6,369 nucleotides of DNA. It comes from Caccousia sp900752115. Its GTDB lineage: Bacteria > Bacillota > Clostridia > Oscillospirales > Acutalibacteraceae. Made by a program: the position numbers and the translations under genes. The stretch spans positions 1 to 6,369 of the forward strand of contig CABRNB010000133.1 of the NCBI GenBank assembly GCA_902472225.1, written 5' to 3'. This document shows positions 5,099 to 6,369 of the stretch, in pieces. The notes beneath the pieces are model-generated. The model saw only the letters and a program-made list of their open reading frames with translations, had not been told where the DNA came from and made no database searches. How positions within the stretch are numbered: position 1 is the stretch's first letter; each line of letters opens with the position of its first letter.

Positions 5099-5611
5099 AT
5101 GATTCTCTTGTTGACAGGCGCAACACACACCGGAAAAACCGCTCTTGCGCAGCGTCTTCTGGAGCGATACCATTATCCCTACCTCTCCCTCGATCTTCTC
5201 AAAATGGGACTGATCCGCAGCGGACAGACCTCGCTGACGCCGGAGGACGAGGAGGAACTGACCGAATACCTCTGGCCAATTGTACGGGAGCAGATCAAGA
5301 CAGCCATTGAGAACGGACAGCACCTCATTGTGGAAGGCTGCTATATCCCGTTTGGCTGGGAGCGCGACTTCGAGGAAGCGTATCTGCACGAAATCCGGTA
5401 CGTGTGCCTCGTGATGACCCGGCAATATATCACAGAGCACTTTGACGCCATCCGGCGTTTTGCGAGTGTCATCGAAGACAGACGCGAAGACGAGGGCTGT
5501 ACAAAAGATTTCCTTCTGCGGGACAACGAGCGCAGACTTCAACTTTGTCAGGAGCATGGATATCCCTACCTCCTGATCGACAACACCTATCAGGTAGAGT
5601 TTGCTTTATAA
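5099..5611 (+). CDS. P-loop kinase-like protein, substrate unknown
   Basis: This 170-residue cytoplasmic protein has a kinase-type Walker A motif at its very N-terminus, MILLLTGATHTGKTAL (G7 to T14). Conserved-looking blocks follow: YPYLSLDLLKMGLIRSG (26-42), YLWPIVREQIKTAIENG (57-73), and a Walker B-like strand HLIVEGCYIPF (75-85). A charged stretch, RRFASVIEDRREDEG, in the C-terminal third could be a lid. The architecture fits the small-molecule kinase group that annotation pipelines label adenylate kinase-like, zeta toxin-like or 2-phosphoglycerate kinase-like. I recall close relatives across Clostridia but no proven substrate. It lacks an antitoxin-like partner, so a toxin role is unlikely. 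It has its own promoter, and no terminator is seen before the next gene, so the two are probably co-transcribed. Confidence 0.85.
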   Translation: MILLLTGATHTGKTALAQRLLERYHYPYLSLDLLKMGLIRSGQTSLTPEDEEELTEYLWPIVREQIKTAIENGQHLIVEGCYIPFGWERDFEEAYLHEIRYVCLVMTRQYITEHFDAIRRFASVIEDRREDEGCTKDFLLRDNERRLQLCQEHGYPYLLIDNTYQVEFAL

Positions 5612-5749
5612 ACGGCTATCTGTTTAGGCACAAGAAAAGGCCGGATCTGGAACATCGTTTGCAGTGCGGCTCTCCCAAGAGAACCGATGAGCGCCAATCA
5701 AAGCAGCAACGAATGCACAGACCCAGCCTGAGAAAGGAGCGAAAAGGAA

Positions 5750-6205
5750 ATGGCACAGTGGACAGCAGAAGCGGAACAAATTCTGCTGGAACGCTTCGGT
5801 AAGGACAGCCTGATTTCTCTTGCGACGGTATCCAAGGGAATTCCATATGTAAGAATCGTGAATACATTTTATTGGGACGGTGCGTTTTATGTGCTGACAG
5901 ATGCACGATCCCATAAAATACGCCAGCTTGCAGAAACCCCCATCGCAGCGATTGCAGGAGATTGGTTCACCGCACATGGAAAAGCAGAATCCTTGGGTGC
6001 GTTTTCAAAACCGGAAAATCGGAAGATTGCAAAGTATATGCGGGATGTCTTTTCATCCTGGATCGACAACGGCCACTCGGAGCTGACCGATCCGAACACC
6101 ATCATTTTGCGCATCACGGTAACAGACGGCGTATTGTTCTCGCACGGGACACGATACGAATGCACCTCAGAATACGGTATCAGCCTGGAAACAAAGAACA
6201 CATAA
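5750..6205 (+). CDS. Pyridoxamine 5'-phosphate oxidase-like FMN-binding protein
   Basis: This 151-residue cytoplasmic protein has the layout of the split-barrel flavin-binding family. A short N-terminal helix ending in LLERFGKDSLISLATV (12-27) leads into the strands GIPYVRIVNTFYWDGAFYVLTD (30-51), then ARSHKIRQLAETPIAAIAG (52-70) and a WFTAHGKAE strand (72-80). A substrate-like SHK (54-56) lies where the family often contacts the FMN phosphate. Such proteins reduce or oxidise small molecules with FMN or F420; the substrate here is unknown, and it is shorter than true PdxH. The ATG at 5750 follows AAAGGAG (5733-5739) by ten bases. The 138-base gap after the kinase-like gene shows neither a convincing promoter nor a terminator. 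Confidence 0.85.
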   Translation: MAQWTAEAEQILLERFGKDSLISLATVSKGIPYVRIVNTFYWDGAFYVLTDARSHKIRQLAETPIAAIAGDWFTAHGKAESLGAFSKPENRKIAKYMRDVFSSWIDNGHSELTDPNTIILRITVTDGVLFSHGTRYECTSEYGISLETKNT

Positions 6206-6369
6206 GTTTTCATCGAGAAAAAGCTGCAGGACACGGCTTTGGATTCTAAACCATGCACAGCAAAGCTGTGTTTAAGAGCATAATCCATATAGGGAAACCA
6301 AAGCACATACTTTAGGCAACACCGCAGAACACGCAAAAGGAAAGGCCCTGCGGGAAGATTCCACCCGGC
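6206..6369. other. Gene-free right end with several inverted repeats
   Basis: No supported gene lies here. Dyads seen are: AAAGCTG (6220-6226) with CGGCTTT (6234-6240), one wobble pair; TGGATT (6240-6245) with AATCCA (6282-6287), enclosing CACAGC (6256-6261) with GCTGTG (6265-6270); and CCGCAG (6322-6327) with CTGCGG (6348-6353). The CACAGC hairpin is followed by only three T residues, so none is a firm terminator. The nested dyads could be an RNA structure after the oxidase-like gene or part of a dispersed repeat. Confidence 0.4.

Noticed and set aside
5099..5611. Zeta toxin of a toxin-antitoxin pair
   Set aside because: No small antitoxin gene is adjacent, and the gene has its own single-gene promoter. 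Only the generic P-loop kinase fold is shared.

Overview
The window looks like a chromosomal stretch from a moderately GC-rich member of the Bacillota. The reasons are strong AGGAGG-type ribosome binding sites before almost every gene, sigma-70/sigma-A type promoters with extended -10 elements, intrinsic terminators, and gene families common in Clostridia and Negativicutes. Placement below phylum is not supported by anything decisive here.

Layout. Bases 1-1328 hold a minus-strand cluster of three small genes read from right to left: a 127-residue protein with one membrane segment, a 144-residue protein with about four membrane segments, and the start of a protein built from near-identical 57/58-residue tandem repeats that runs off the left edge. 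None of the three matches a family I recognise. This is the best candidate in the window for an undescribed system.

Bases 1478-4427 form a self-contained ABC-2 type transporter operon on the plus strand: a good promoter, a structured 5' leader containing a very convincing intrinsic terminator before the first gene (a probable attenuator or riboswitch-like element), an ATPase (COG4586-like), two paralogous permeases (COG4587- and COG3694/DUF990-like), and a strong bidirectional terminator. The ATPase and first permease overlap by four bases, and the second permease follows four bases later. The three proteins would assemble as one exporter of unknown substrate.

Bases 4475-4939 (minus strand) encode a TspO/MBR-family membrane protein. 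It is intact in length, motifs and ribosome binding site except for a single in-frame amber codon at position 32, where the family normally has tyrosine. It is called here as an interrupted gene or pseudogene.

Bases 5025-6205 (plus strand) carry a promoter, a small P-loop kinase-like protein of unknown substrate, and a pyridoxamine 5'-phosphate oxidase-like flavin-binding protein. The two are probably co-transcribed. The last 164 bases have no gene but contain several inverted repeats.
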